Below are positions 11,076 to 18,778 of a stretch of 21,446 nt of DNA, one piece after another. The position numbers were made by a program, and so were the translations under genes. The stretch is from JBGTCY01 sp041748615. GTDB lineage: Bacteria > Bacteroidota > Bacteroidia > Chitinophagales > CAIOSU01. Location of the stretch: the NCBI GenBank assembly GCA_041748615.1, contig JBGTCY010000238.1:1-21446 (forward strand). The letters run 5' to 3'. Within the stretch, counting starts at the first letter, position 1. Each line of letters opens with the position of its first letter. The notes beneath the pieces were generated by a model that saw nothing but the letters and a program-made list of their open reading frames with translations, was not told where the DNA came from and did no database searches.

Positions 11076-13802
11076 TTATCGTGTGAAAACATATAACCCC
11101 GCGGCAGTGACAAGGGCAAGCGAGCCGATCACCCAGATGCCGGTACCACCTGCTTCAGCTTCAGATTGCGCTTCGCCTGTAATTTTCCGTTTCTTAACAT
11201 CATAATTATCATCATCATCTTCATCAACCCCATCCTCTCCGGCTTCGTCAGGCGGGTTATAAAAAGGGTCATCTTCGTCTTCAGTAATAAAATCGTCACC
11301 GGCTTGATCAGGCAGTGTATCATAACCCTGACCGCTGTCATCGGGATAAGCGTCATTGCTTTCATCTTCCCAATCTTCATACGCTTCTTCTTCCTCCGGC
11401 TCAACACTTTTGCCGGTTACATTTTTGATGACATCCACACCGGTTTTAATCGCTTTTCCCCCTTTAAATATTTTTGAAAGAATGCCGGTGATGGTAGCGA
11501 TAATGCTGGCTGCAGCGGCAAAAGCAGGCGCTGCACCGAGATCGCCCAAACCATTCAGGTCTGGCTCAATAGGTTCATTCTGTCCGGGCAGGTTGACGCC
11601 TTTCTTTTTGAATAGCGGTTTTTTCTTGGCTGAACTTTTAGCAACCTTCACGAGACGGTCCCACTTGCCACCCAGCGCTTCCCATTTCTTTTTTATTTCA
11701 TCAGCGCGTTGTTTATCATTCTCAACCGCCCAGGTAATCTGAGTGGCGTGACCGAGGAAGTTTGCCTTCAACGCAGCGAGGTAACTGCCGCGAGCGATTG
11801 CCATAACGGGGTCAATTTTGGCAATTACTTTACCGACCTTTTTAGCATTCTCTTTTATCCGCGTTCTTCTTTCTTTCTTGGCGACTTTCAGCCCCTCTTT
11901 GTCACCGGTTGATTTTGCGGTAAGGATTTTCGCTTTGGTGGTGAGGCGTTTTTGTTTATTGCTGCCTTCTTTCGCGTTGGAAGCTTTCACCGTTTTGGCG
12001 GCAGCTTTACCGGTTTGCCGCGCTTGTTTCTTTGACGCGCCTGAATCTTTCGCTTCCTTCTTCGCTTCTTTTTTTGCCGTTCTTTTTTCCTGGCGTTTCT
12101 GTCTGCGTTTTTTACCGAGGCTGCCGAGGATGCTTTCAGCTTCATCATCGGTGTATTCACCGCAGCCGAGAATCGTTGCGCACCGGTCGAGGGCGTCAAG
12201 AGCCGGTTGCACACGACCAAGCTGTTCGTCATTGAGGTCGGTCTGTGAAAGTCTGAGATTGCAGATACCGGACACTAATGGGTCTTTGAATACGAGATTA
12301 CCGTTCACACTGATATCATCCACGTGAGGCATCAAGCCCATCAGGGCGTTGAACTCTTCGGGTTCAGCCACTTCAGCGAAGGCAAGCGCGACATTCGTTT
12401 TGCGCAATTCTTTTTTCCGCGCACGTTCCTGCATGAAGTTGTGAGAGTTCTTTGCCTGCATTTTCCGCAGCAGGTTGCCACGATGAGCGCGCAGGCGTTG
12501 TTTGATGCCTTCCAAATCTTCCAGGGCGTCATCGTCATTCACTTCGATGATGCCGCTCAGGGCGGTATCGTATTTATTTTCTGAAATGAAAAAATAAGAA
12601 ACGATGCCTTCGGGGTCTTCGCCATATTTGTTCATGACAGGATCTATGACCCGGTTCTCAAGCATCGCGTAAATGTGAGAATAGGTGTAAGGTTTTTTGT
12701 TTTCAACCATCACGCCATTTCTGCGGAGATACTTAAATGCTACGATTTTGTTTTTCCAGGGCAGACCCAATTCGCGAAGGATGGCGCTTGCGAAGATTGC
12801 ATAGTCGTCACAATCCAATCCGGAGAAGCGGTCGCTGAAAGTTCTGGCAGGCGTTCTCAGTTGTTCTTTGCCCGCTTCGTCATAAGCGTAGTTGATATAG
12901 GTTTTACAGAAATGCCAGATGTTGAATGCCAGTTGTTTTTTACCTGCCTCAGTCGTGAGGTCGAGACCTTCCGCGAGATGGTTGGCAAGACCGCGCACCT
13001 GATGCGAATATTTGACAACATAATCGTGAAGTATGCGGAGGCTTTCTTTTAAGCCGCCCTTACCGTACGCAACCTTTGTCAGTTCAGCTTTATCAATTAA
13101 ATGGTCATAAGACTCAAGTTGTTGGTAGGAGGGCTTATAACCCTTGTATTCAAGCGTATAGTTATTTGTACTGATGATTTCATAAGCGCCTAATTCAAAT
13201 TGAGGTTCTTCTACTTTTTTATAGATGAATTCAATCATTTTGAAAATTGCCTCGGAAAGGGCATCCTGTTTGAGAGAGGTATAATCAATGACAGGAATGT
13301 TTAACTTTGTATTGAAGTCCTCCGGGAGCGTTGTTAAGCGGGACTTACCCGAAAGGGATTCAAGCCGCGAGTAACCGGAGGGCTTTTCTTTTTTGAAAAC
13401 ATCAAGCCGTGTGAGCGCGTAAAATTCATTGCGCCCCGCAGATTCTCTGATGACAATCCTGAAGATGTAAGTTCCTGCTTTTCCAAAGGCGATTTTCGAT
13501 GAGAGATGATGTATTTTAATCGGACGTTGGCGTTTGTCCTCTTCTGATTTTATGATGATAGCTTTTTGAATTAATTCTTCCAGGTGCAACATGCCAGCTA
13601 AAATGATTGCATCGTATAAAAACCATTCTTTGCTTGCGCCTGTGTGCTGCGTACTCTCATCAAATCCCGAGCGGGTGAAATAGACGGGCTCATCCAATTC
13701 AGGATGATGTATAGGTTTCCCCTTCAGGTCGGCTTCGACCTTTTCGAGAATCTTCTTTTTGTATTCCCGCAGAATGTTTCCGATGTTTCTTTTTGTCGCC
13801 AT
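11076..13802 (-). CDS. Large multidomain protein with transglutaminase-like cysteine protease core
   Basis: The 908 residues divide into an unassigned N-terminus (about 1-270), a transglutaminase-like domain (about 290-410), a mixed region, a very Lys/Arg/Ala-rich segment (about 562-690), a hydrophobic Ala/Ile segment (about 758-780), a strongly acidic stretch (about 800-870) and a C-terminal membrane helix (about 886-905). The core has C331 in GLDCDDYAIF, H376 in YSHIYAML and D387 in RVIDPVMNKYG, the Cys-His-Asp order of papain-like transglutaminases and proteases. ILGSLG (558-563) ends just before the basic segment and LNGLGDLG (749-756) just before the hydrophobic one, so it may be a self-cleaving polyprotein. 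Probably a virion or maturation protein; activity not proven. Confidence 0.75.
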   Translation of the reverse strand: MATKRNIGNILREYKKKILEKVEADLKGKPIHHPELDEPVYFTRSGFDESTQHTGASKEWFLYDAIILAGMLHLEELIQKAIIIKSEEDKRQRPIKIHHLSSKIAFGKAGTYIFRIVIRESAGRNEFYALTRLDVFKKEKPSGYSRLESLSGKSRLTTLPEDFNTKLNIPVIDYTSLKQDALSEAIFKMIEFIYKKVEEPQFELGAYEIISTNNYTLEYKGYKPSYQQLESYDHLIDKAELTKVAYGKGGLKESLRILHDYVVKYSHQVRGLANHLAEGLDLTTEAGKKQLAFNIWHFCKTYINYAYDEAGKEQLRTPARTFSDRFSGLDCDDYAIFASAILRELGLPWKNKIVAFKYLRRNGVMVENKKPYTYSHIYAMLENRVIDPVMNKYGEDPEGIVSYFFISENKYDTALSGIIEVNDDDALEDLEGIKQRLRAHRGNLLRKMQAKNSHNFMQERARKKELRKTNVALAFAEVAEPEEFNALMGLMPHVDDISVNGNLVFKDPLVSGICNLRLSQTDLNDEQLGRVQPALDALDRCATILGCGEYTDDEAESILGSLGKKRRQKRQEKRTAKKEAKKEAKDSGASKKQARQTGKAAAKTVKASNAKEGSNKQKRLTTKAKILTAKSTGDKEGLKVAKKERRTRIKENAKKVGKVIAKIDPVMAIARGSYLAALKANFLGHATQITWAVENDKQRADEIKKKWEALGGKWDRLVKVAKSSAKKKPLFKKKGVNLPGQNEPIEPDLNGLGDLGAAPAFAAAASIIATITGILSKIFKGGKAIKTGVDVIKNVTGKSVEPEEEEAYEDWEDESNDAYPDDSGQGYDTLPDQAGDDFITEDEDDPFYNPPDEAGEDGVDEDDDDNYDVKKRKITGEAQSEAEAGGTGIWVIGSLALVTAAGLYVFTR

Positions 13803-13931
13803 TTAAAAATCAATCGTGTATTTAAAAGCATCAAAATCGGTCATCAGATGATCGAGCACGGAGATTGCTTCGTGTTTGCAATGCAATCTGCGCCTGCTGC
13901 CGTCATTATGATAAAAGGTGACTGTAATCAT
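13803..13931 (-). CDS. 42-aa small protein between two virion genes
   Basis: A 42-residue frame, MITVTFYHNDGSRRRL at the start, whose TAA is immediately followed by the ATG of the 908-aa gene and whose ATG lies 2 bp after the stop of the 269-aa gene. The exact fit between neighbours argues that it is real. The predicted structure is a beta hairpin followed by a helix (HEAISVLDHLMTDF). No family recognised; it may help translate or fold the large protein. Confidence 0.6.
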   Translation of the reverse strand: MITVTFYHNDGSRRRLHCKHEAISVLDHLMTDFDAFKYTIDF

Positions 13932-13933
13932 GT

Positions 13934-14743
13934 TTATTTTTTCTTGCTTGTGGCTGCTTTATATCCAATCACCGTGATTGCGGTCATCCCCCCGAAAGCT
14001 GCCAGGTACTTCATCCAGTTTTTTTCAATCCTGCTGGTAGCGTCCACTTGTATTGTCGGCTTCACCTGGTCAAAGAAATTCTTTGCCTTTTCCACGAAGC
14101 TGCCGCTCTGCACTTTCGACTGAACAGCGGTTTTTATTTTGTTGATGACCGGTCTGTTTTTCTTCGGTGCAGTCGAGGTCGGTGCAGGCTGATTTCCTTT
14201 TGCTTTCTGGACAATATTTTTTACTTTACTTGCAGCATTTTTGAAAAAGTTGATGAACTTGCCGCTCAGCCCTTCGAGGTCATTTTCATCATACCCGGAC
14301 ATGCCGACTTGCGCGAAAAGTTTCTTGCGGCTCTCTACCGGCATCTTCCGGAGAAACATCGTTACATCATCAGTCTTCAACTCAGAGGCGCGTTTTGCGC
14401 GCTTCGCGTTGATGGCAGACTTGACGCGGGTGAAGGGAGATAATCTTTTCAGCTTGCCTTTTCTGCCGAGACCATCCAACTCATCCGGGGGCGACTGCTC
14501 AGGGTCGAGCCTCAGTTCTCCATTGTCATCAATGAATGAGTAGGGCAATACCTTCATGAGGTTCACCGCTCCCCGGGTGTCGCCATCATTGAGCAGTTCA
14601 ATGACGATGATGATTTTCCGCGCTTCAGCAGCGCTGGAGTCCGTGGGCGCATCCGACAGGATGACGTTGAGGCGCTGCTGCAGTTGAGTGCGCAATGTAT
14701 CTGCGGGACTGGCGGTGATGCCGTGTAAGCCTTCGATGTCCAT
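13934..14743 (-). CDS. Membrane-anchored virion-like protein with three GL motifs
   Basis: A 269-residue protein: IEGLHG at residues 3-8, a helical region, LDGLG at 89-93 followed by a basic stretch (RKGKLKRLSPFTRVK), LEGLSG at 156-161 followed by an amphipathic helix (FINFFKNAASKVKNIVQK), a Pro/Lys linker, and a C-terminal membrane segment at about 247-263 (YLAAFGGMTAITVIGYKAA) with a Lys tail. Each motif sits at a domain edge, as expected for processing sites. Its ATG overlaps the stop of the J-domain gene by one base. No family recognised; a membrane-associated capsid component is a reasonable guess. Confidence 0.6.
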   Translation of the reverse strand: MDIEGLHGITASPADTLRTQLQQRLNVILSDAPTDSSAAEARKIIIVIELLNDGDTRGAVNLMKVLPYSFIDDNGELRLDPEQSPPDELDGLGRKGKLKRLSPFTRVKSAINAKRAKRASELKTDDVTMFLRKMPVESRKKLFAQVGMSGYDENDLEGLSGKFINFFKNAASKVKNIVQKAKGNQPAPTSTAPKKNRPVINKIKTAVQSKVQSGSFVEKAKNFFDQVKPTIQVDATSRIEKNWMKYLAAFGGMTAITVIGYKAATSKKK

Positions 14744-14955
14744 TAGTTTACCTTTTTTAGTTTGAGGTTTACAATACGGTAAGCCTCATTAATTTCCTGC
14801 ATTCTTATCGTGCTGCCTCCACGGTCGGGATGATGTTGTTTCGTCAATTCACGGAAGCGATTTTTCACGTAATCGCAACTTTCAATGAATTGAACAAAAT
14901 CAATCAGCCCGTCCGGACGGGGATGATAGAGTTTATTGTTTTCAAAATATTCCAC
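14743..14955 (-). CDS. Stand-alone J-domain (DnaJ-like) protein
   Basis: A 70-residue protein that is only a J domain. A helix FRELTKQHHPD carries the invariant HPD signature at about residues 41-43, followed by GGSTIRMQEINEAYRIV. It lacks the Gly/Phe and zinc-finger regions of full DnaJ. J domains stimulate the ATPase of Hsp70 (DnaK), so it may recruit the host chaperone for particle assembly. It starts at a GTG, 10 bp after the 282-aa gene, and overlaps the next ATG by one base. This is one of the clearest domain matches in the block. Confidence 0.85.
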   Translation of the reverse strand: MEYFENNKLYHPRPDGLIDFVQFIESCDYVKNRFRELTKQHHPDRGGSTIRMQEINEAYRIVNLKLKKVN

Positions 14956-14965
14956 AGCATTATTA

Positions 14966-15814
14966 TTAAGCTGTTGCCTCAGCCTCCTGTTCTTTTTCGT
15001 TTTTGATTCTCACAATCAACTTGCCCACGTGCTCGCCAATGCGCTGCAGGTCATTTATGCTCAGGTCTTCTTTATGTTTGCGAATGGTGAAAGCAATGCT
15101 GTTGATGAGCTTGTCTTCATCGGTGTCGGCTTTCGGATTTGCTCCGCTTAAACCGGAAGCCGGGTTGCTGCTGAAAAAATCATTCAGCAACGGCAAAATA
15201 TTTTCACTAAATCCGGAGAGCGCTTCTTTCCCGGCTTCCACGCGCTTCTCAAATTTTTCTTTGAGAATTTTCAGTTCTTCTTCTTTTTGTGTTCTCAAGC
15301 GAACCCATTCATCTTCCTTCGCTTTCCGCTCACGGTCCCAATATTCTTTTTCGCGCTTCAAATCATTTTCCTGTATCATCACGCGCGTTTCATCTTTTAG
15401 CAGCATCTCGCGTCTTTCCTCCAGCCTGCGTTTTTCGCTGCTGATTTCTGTAAGCTGTCCCTGCACGAATGGATGTGTCAATGCGCCCAAGCCATCCAAT
15501 CCGGAATAGGGACCATTGAGCCGGGCGTTAGGATCTTCTAATTTTCTTGTAGGAGGCACGTAAAATTCCCAAATGAGCTCAGCGTTTTTTCCATTGGAAG
15601 TGAGTTTGCTTTGTGCTTTTATTTCAAAGCACACCTCATCTTTTTCGTCACTGAAAAACTTCACCTGCTCTTCCAGGTACTTTACACTGCGCGCGATATC
15701 TTCCTCCGTAAATTTTGCAATCAACTGAGGAACGCCCCGGGCATTGATGATGCTCAGGAACCAGATCGGAAGTTTTTCCGCTTTGATTTTTCGTTTGGTG
15801 TTTTCGAAATTCAT
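14966..15814 (-). CDS. Coiled-coil protein with GLDGLG motif
   Basis: A 282-residue protein: an N-terminal domain with strands (about 1-90), a Pro/Asn-rich link containing SGLDGLGAL (104-112), a long charged helix from about 120 to 200 (SSEKRRLEERREML and the later KEEELKILKEKFEKRVE) predicted as coiled coil, a GLSG motif at 221-224 and a final helical Lys/Glu domain. It precedes the J-domain gene by 10 bp. It could be a scaffold or spike-base protein. A coiled coil with flanking GL motifs supports a maturation theme, but no family is recognised. Confidence 0.6.
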   Translation of the reverse strand: MNFENTKRKIKAEKLPIWFLSIINARGVPQLIAKFTEEDIARSVKYLEEQVKFFSDEKDEVCFEIKAQSKLTSNGKNAELIWEFYVPPTRKLEDPNARLNGPYSGLDGLGALTHPFVQGQLTEISSEKRRLEERREMLLKDETRVMIQENDLKREKEYWDRERKAKEDEWVRLRTQKEEELKILKEKFEKRVEAGKEALSGFSENILPLLNDFFSSNPASGLSGANPKADTDEDKLINSIAFTIRKHKEDLSINDLQRIGEHVGKLIVRIKNEKEQEAEATA

Positions 15815-15815
15815 T

Positions 15816-16364
15816 TTAGGGGGTTAGGGGGATTGGGTTAGTTGCAGTTTTTTTCAATGGTGACAATAAGAGCGCTGTTCCCCAGCATGTAAGGGAAAAG
15901 AGCGTGGGACTACCGGAGGTATCAAAAATTGAATGCACTCTTACCTTTGTATCCTGTTTCACGGAAAATACACAAGGGAAACCCAAATCAATGCGGTAAT
16001 AATATTTACCGTTTGTTGCATCGGAAGCAATAGGATGTATTTTCCAGTCACTCGGCTGAGCCAGGAAGTTATTGGTGCTATCTTCGTAAAACCTAAACTC
16101 TTGCTGGAAGTTAAAAAGCAGTTTTAAGTCGGGTAAAATAACCCGGCTTTCCACATTGACACAAAGCGAGGGTACCACAATTATTGTACCTCCGGGTATC
16201 ACAGAAAAAGAAACATTATTACTTGATGCCAGACCGATGCCTCCGACAAAAACGGTGGGGAAAGAAAGACCGATAATTTCTTTGTCGGATGACACACGCC
16301 ACCCTTGCCAACCAAGACCACGTGCGTGAGTGTCAATCAATTCATTCAGGAGACGTTCGTTCAT
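15816..16364 (-). CDS. Beta-rich protein, candidate minor capsid protein
   Basis: A 182-residue protein with a short helical start (NERLLNELIDTHARG) and then mostly strands: FPTVFVGGIGLA, NVSFSVIPGGTIIVVPSL, VILPDLKLLFNFQQEFRFY, YYYRIDLGFPCVFSV, TLFSLTCWGTALLLSP. The run of about eight strands resembles a jelly-roll-like single domain. It ends 1 bp before the coiled-coil gene starts. Position next to the candidate capsid genes suggests a penton, minor capsid or spike role; this is structural guesswork. Confidence 0.55.
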   Translation of the reverse strand: MNERLLNELIDTHARGLGWQGWRVSSDKEIIGLSFPTVFVGGIGLASSNNVSFSVIPGGTIIVVPSLCVNVESRVILPDLKLLFNFQQEFRFYEDSTNNFLAQPSDWKIHPIASDATNGKYYYRIDLGFPCVFSVKQDTKVRVHSIFDTSGSPTLFSLTCWGTALLLSPLKKTATNPIPLTP

Positions 16365-16398
16365 ACAGTTAATTGATTAATTTGTTAATCCTTAATTG

Positions 16399-16423
16399 GG
16401 CAGGGGCAAGCCCTGCCCTTACT
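16399..16423 (-). repeat. GGGCAGGG/CCCTGCCC palindrome overlapping a stop codon
   Basis: GGGCAGGG, GCAAG, CCCTGCCC, then TTAC: the same 25-bp unit as the last copy of the 10460-10543 cluster. The stop codon of the 124-aa gene (16419-16421) lies in the TTA of the unit. It is preceded on the plus strand by an AT-rich TTAATT block, as in the other spacer. Confidence 0.75.
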
Positions 16424-16793
16424 TTACCAGCCTGAAGACAAGTTGCAGGATGATATCAACCGCGCCACTGGCGGTGATAGGCTTCACGATAATGCGCACC
16501 TTTTCGCTCATACTGCGGAAATCAGCAGGCTTGTATCGGTCGCCCATGGGCGTAGCGGCATTCGCCTCGATGTGTTTGAAGTGCACATAGTCGGAGATAA
16601 TCGCGCCATTGTCTAATTCAATTCTTACGCTCGCTGCAATGCCGTTTGGATTGCTCACCTGGTGTAGCACGTAACCGGTACATTTTGTAAAGTCAGTGCG
16701 GAAATTAAATTCAGAGGTGATAGGCGTACCGGCAGCGGTGCCGTTTGGAATTGTGACTTCGAAAGCCTGGTCGGTTATTTTGAGTTCAGCCAT
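16419..16793 (-). CDS. Beta-sandwich protein, candidate structural protein
   Basis: A 124-residue protein made mostly of strands: AFEVTIPNGTAAGTPI, SEFNFRTDFTKCTGYVLHQV, ASVRIELDNGAIISDYVHFK, KVRIIVKPITASGAVDIILQ. A compact sandwich of this size, next to another beta-rich gene and downstream of the candidate major capsid gene, fits a capsid-associated or decoration protein. No sequence family recognised. The stop is inside a palindromic repeat. Confidence 0.6.
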   Translation of the reverse strand: MAELKITDQAFEVTIPNGTAAGTPITSEFNFRTDFTKCTGYVLHQVSNPNGIAASVRIELDNGAIISDYVHFKHIEANAATPMGDRYKPADFRSMSEKVRIIVKPITASGAVDIILQLVFRLVK

Positions 16794-16835
16794 TGTGAGT
16801 TTTCAGTTTTGAGATTTCAATTAATTATCAGTAAG

Positions 16836-16870
16836 AAAAAAGCCCGCCCGTGAAACGAGCGGGCTTTTTT
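16836..16870. terminator. Strong bidirectional terminator after the candidate capsid gene
   Basis: AAAAAAGCCCGC pairs with GCGGGCTTTTTT around an 11-base loop. On the minus strand it ends about 20 bp past the stop of the 260-aa gene, giving GCCCGC...GCGGGC with six T. A terminator placed directly after one gene inside a long operon usually sets it apart as separately and strongly expressed, as for major capsid genes. Confidence 0.85.
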
Positions 16871-16890
16871 GCTGTTTATGGAAAACAAGT

Positions 16891-17673
16891 TTACTTAAGC
16901 GTCAATGTGAACCAGTTCACTTCAATGAAGTGGTTGCCTGCGGGGAAAGCAATCGTTGTGGCGTTGCTTGCCGTTTTCGCACCGAAATATTCTACTCCAA
17001 TCGGCTCGTTGGCAAGCACGATGAGGGGCGCTACCGGAACGAAATCTTCCTGCTGTGCTTTTTCGCTTTTTGCAAGTGTGTCGCGGAAAAAGTTTTTCAC
17101 CGGACCATCATAGATGATGTTGTTGCTGCTGCCACCGGTGAAAATCAGGTCGCCATTGATTAAACCTTCGGGAAGTCTGTTACCAGCCGCGTCTTCAGCG
17201 TCAGAGGCATTCGTATAATGTACTGCGCCCGGCTCTGTGCTTGAGGCGTGTTTGCCGTAAGCTACCTTAAGACCGTAAATAACGGATGGTTCGGTTTTAG
17301 ACAACACGTTGTCTTTGAAGCTGCGTACCCCGCGAACGTGTTCAACGATGGTATCCAACAATCGGGTGTTAGCCGACTGCGTGAGTTGCATCCGCAGATA
17401 GTGCGCTTTTTTGAACATCTTCTTTTTTCCTGAGTTGATGTCAATGACCGTCTGACGGTTGAGTTCGCCCAGCTTGCTGATGAAGAACTTCTGCACCGGG
17501 TCGAGAATGTCTTGCTGAAGCGCTTTCTTAACCTTCGCGTTGGAGAGTGCTACAGCAACTTTCCGTTGTGAAGGGTCGAGCGGTGTTGCGCCTGCTTTTC
17601 TTTCTAAGGCGCCAATTGATTTGTCGATGTCAATGCCTAAAAGGCTGTCAATGATGGTGGATTCTGCGCTCAT
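16891..17673 (-). CDS. Candidate major capsid protein
   Basis: A 260-residue protein with a helical N-terminal part (about 1-105, e.g. SIGALERKAGATPLDP, VKKALQQDILDPVQKFFISK) and a beta-rich C-terminal half (SVIYGLKVAYGKHAS, GLINGDLIFTGGSSNNIIYD, FVPVAPLIVLANEPIGVEYF, TTIAFPAGNHFIEVNWFTLT). The length is close to that of the corticovirus PM2 capsid protein (about 269 aa), but the helical start is unlike it. Evidence for the role: its own strong terminator, a preceding AT-rich spacer, and flanking small beta-rich genes. No capsid family match can be asserted from sequence. Confidence 0.5.
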   Translation of the reverse strand: MSAESTIIDSLLGIDIDKSIGALERKAGATPLDPSQRKVAVALSNAKVKKALQQDILDPVQKFFISKLGELNRQTVIDINSGKKKMFKKAHYLRMQLTQSANTRLLDTIVEHVRGVRSFKDNVLSKTEPSVIYGLKVAYGKHASSTEPGAVHYTNASDAEDAAGNRLPEGLINGDLIFTGGSSNNIIYDGPVKNFFRDTLAKSEKAQQEDFVPVAPLIVLANEPIGVEYFGAKTASNATTIAFPAGNHFIEVNWFTLTLK

Positions 17674-17731
17674 GGCTGTTTTTGATTTTTAAAAATGAAT
17701 GATGGTTATGAATTAAATAATAATTTAAATT

Positions 17732-18208
17732 TTAAGTGAGTGAATCAATCACTTCGTCCACTTCGATGTCGGAAAGACTTTCTTCTCCTTCATCTTCTAC
17801 ATCTACCTCCTGCTCAGGCGTACCGGAAGTACCCGCGCGGTTGGCTGCAGCAGTCCAGTCGAATTCTTCAGTGCCTTTGGTACCTTCTTCTGCACCAGCA
17901 GTGAGACCGGCAGCTTTATTGGTCACGCCAAACATGTCGGCTTTCTTGGAGAGATTTGCAGCGGCATAGATGGAGCCGGCTGCGCCCATGCCTGTGAGCA
18001 GGCTGTTGCTGTATTCTTCCGGATTTGCGAGTGAGCTTAATAGCCCGATAGCAACGAGACCGAATGCGCGATACTGCGGCTTAATTTTTTCTACTTTGTC
18101 AGCGCCAATGATTGCGCTGCCTGCAATAGCGCCACCGCAATTCAATGCGTAACATCCTGCTCTTTTCGGAGCGACTTTCATTCTGTCTTTCAGGTATTTG
18201 CTCTTCAT
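17732..18208 (-). CDS. Membrane protein with acidic C-terminal tail
   Basis: A 158-residue protein with a basic N-terminus (KSKYLKDRMKVAPKRAG), small-residue-rich hydrophobic segments at about 24-36 (GGAIAGSAIIGAD), 47-61 (RAFGLVAIGLLSSLA) and 70-85 (LLTGMGAAGSIYAAA), and a strongly acidic tail (VDVEDEGEESLSDIEVDEV). Gly/Ala-rich helices suggest packing in a membrane or phage-coat-like assembly. It lies 58 bp upstream of the candidate capsid gene and 30 bp from the 142-aa gene. Possibly a virion membrane protein; no family recognised. Confidence 0.6.
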   Translation of the reverse strand: MKSKYLKDRMKVAPKRAGCYALNCGGAIAGSAIIGADKVEKIKPQYRAFGLVAIGLLSSLANPEEYSNSLLTGMGAAGSIYAAANLSKKADMFGVTNKAAGLTAGAEEGTKGTEEFDWTAAANRAGTSGTPEQEVDVEDEGEESLSDIEVDEVIDSLT

Positions 18209-18238
18209 GATTTGTTTTTTACTGTGAGAAATCTTTTT

Positions 18239-18667
18239 TTAGAAATTCATGTCAATGACCTCGTAAACAACTCTCACCACTGCTGTACCGGTGCCGCCTG
18301 ATGTAGTCGGGTTGGCTGACGGCACACGTACCTTCAAACCTTTGTTTTCGACCAACTGAGAGCCGCCTGCCGCCACAGTGCCCTGTGGAATGAATTGCTG
18401 ATTCTTTGAAGCGGTTGCTGCCAGTACAGCCGTACAGCTTGCCTGTTCGGTGTCAGCGGTGTCGGTGATTAATTGCAATGTGGTTTGAGTGGCATAAGCA
18501 GCAACACCAAAGGTCATTAATGTAACAGCATCATGCACCTTAATGTATTTACTCGCGCCCGGAGCCGGAACGACTTCGAGCGGGGTAGCGTTCAGCGCAA
18601 GGATTTGCGCGGAGGTGAGATTAATGAAAGCTGTCTTAAATTTGCGCTGAGTGTTTTTTCCGGACAT
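18239..18667 (-). CDS. Beta-rich protein, candidate capsid or decoration protein
   Basis: A 142-residue protein with strands throughout: RKFKTAFINLT, LEVVPAPGASKYIKVHDAVTL, YATQTTLQLITD, SCTAVLAATA, LKVRVPSANPTTSGGTGTAV, VRVVYEVIDMNF. This resembles phage-associated beta-barrel proteins in which a hydrophobic 'vpapgagk.i.v' start is common. It may be the first gene of the capsid set because an upstream spacer of about 110 bp precedes it. The role is inferred from the fold type and neighbours. Confidence 0.6.
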   Translation of the reverse strand: MSGKNTQRKFKTAFINLTSAQILALNATPLEVVPAPGASKYIKVHDAVTLMTFGVAAYATQTTLQLITDTADTEQASCTAVLAATASKNQQFIPQGTVAAGGSQLVENKGLKVRVPSANPTTSGGTGTAVVRVVYEVIDMNF

Positions 18668-18778
18668 GGATAAAATTGTTTTTGGTCATTAACCGTTGTT
18701 CATTCTTATACGTGATAGTGTAAACATTTTGTAAGTTGTTATATGAAAACAGGGGACAGGGGACAAGGGACAGGAATT

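Noticed and set aside
11129..12584. Several open frames antisense to or out of frame with the 908-aa gene, some rich in Ile/Ser/Phe
   Set aside because: They are mirror frames of the Lys-rich and acidic segments of the 908-aa gene, which has clear domains.
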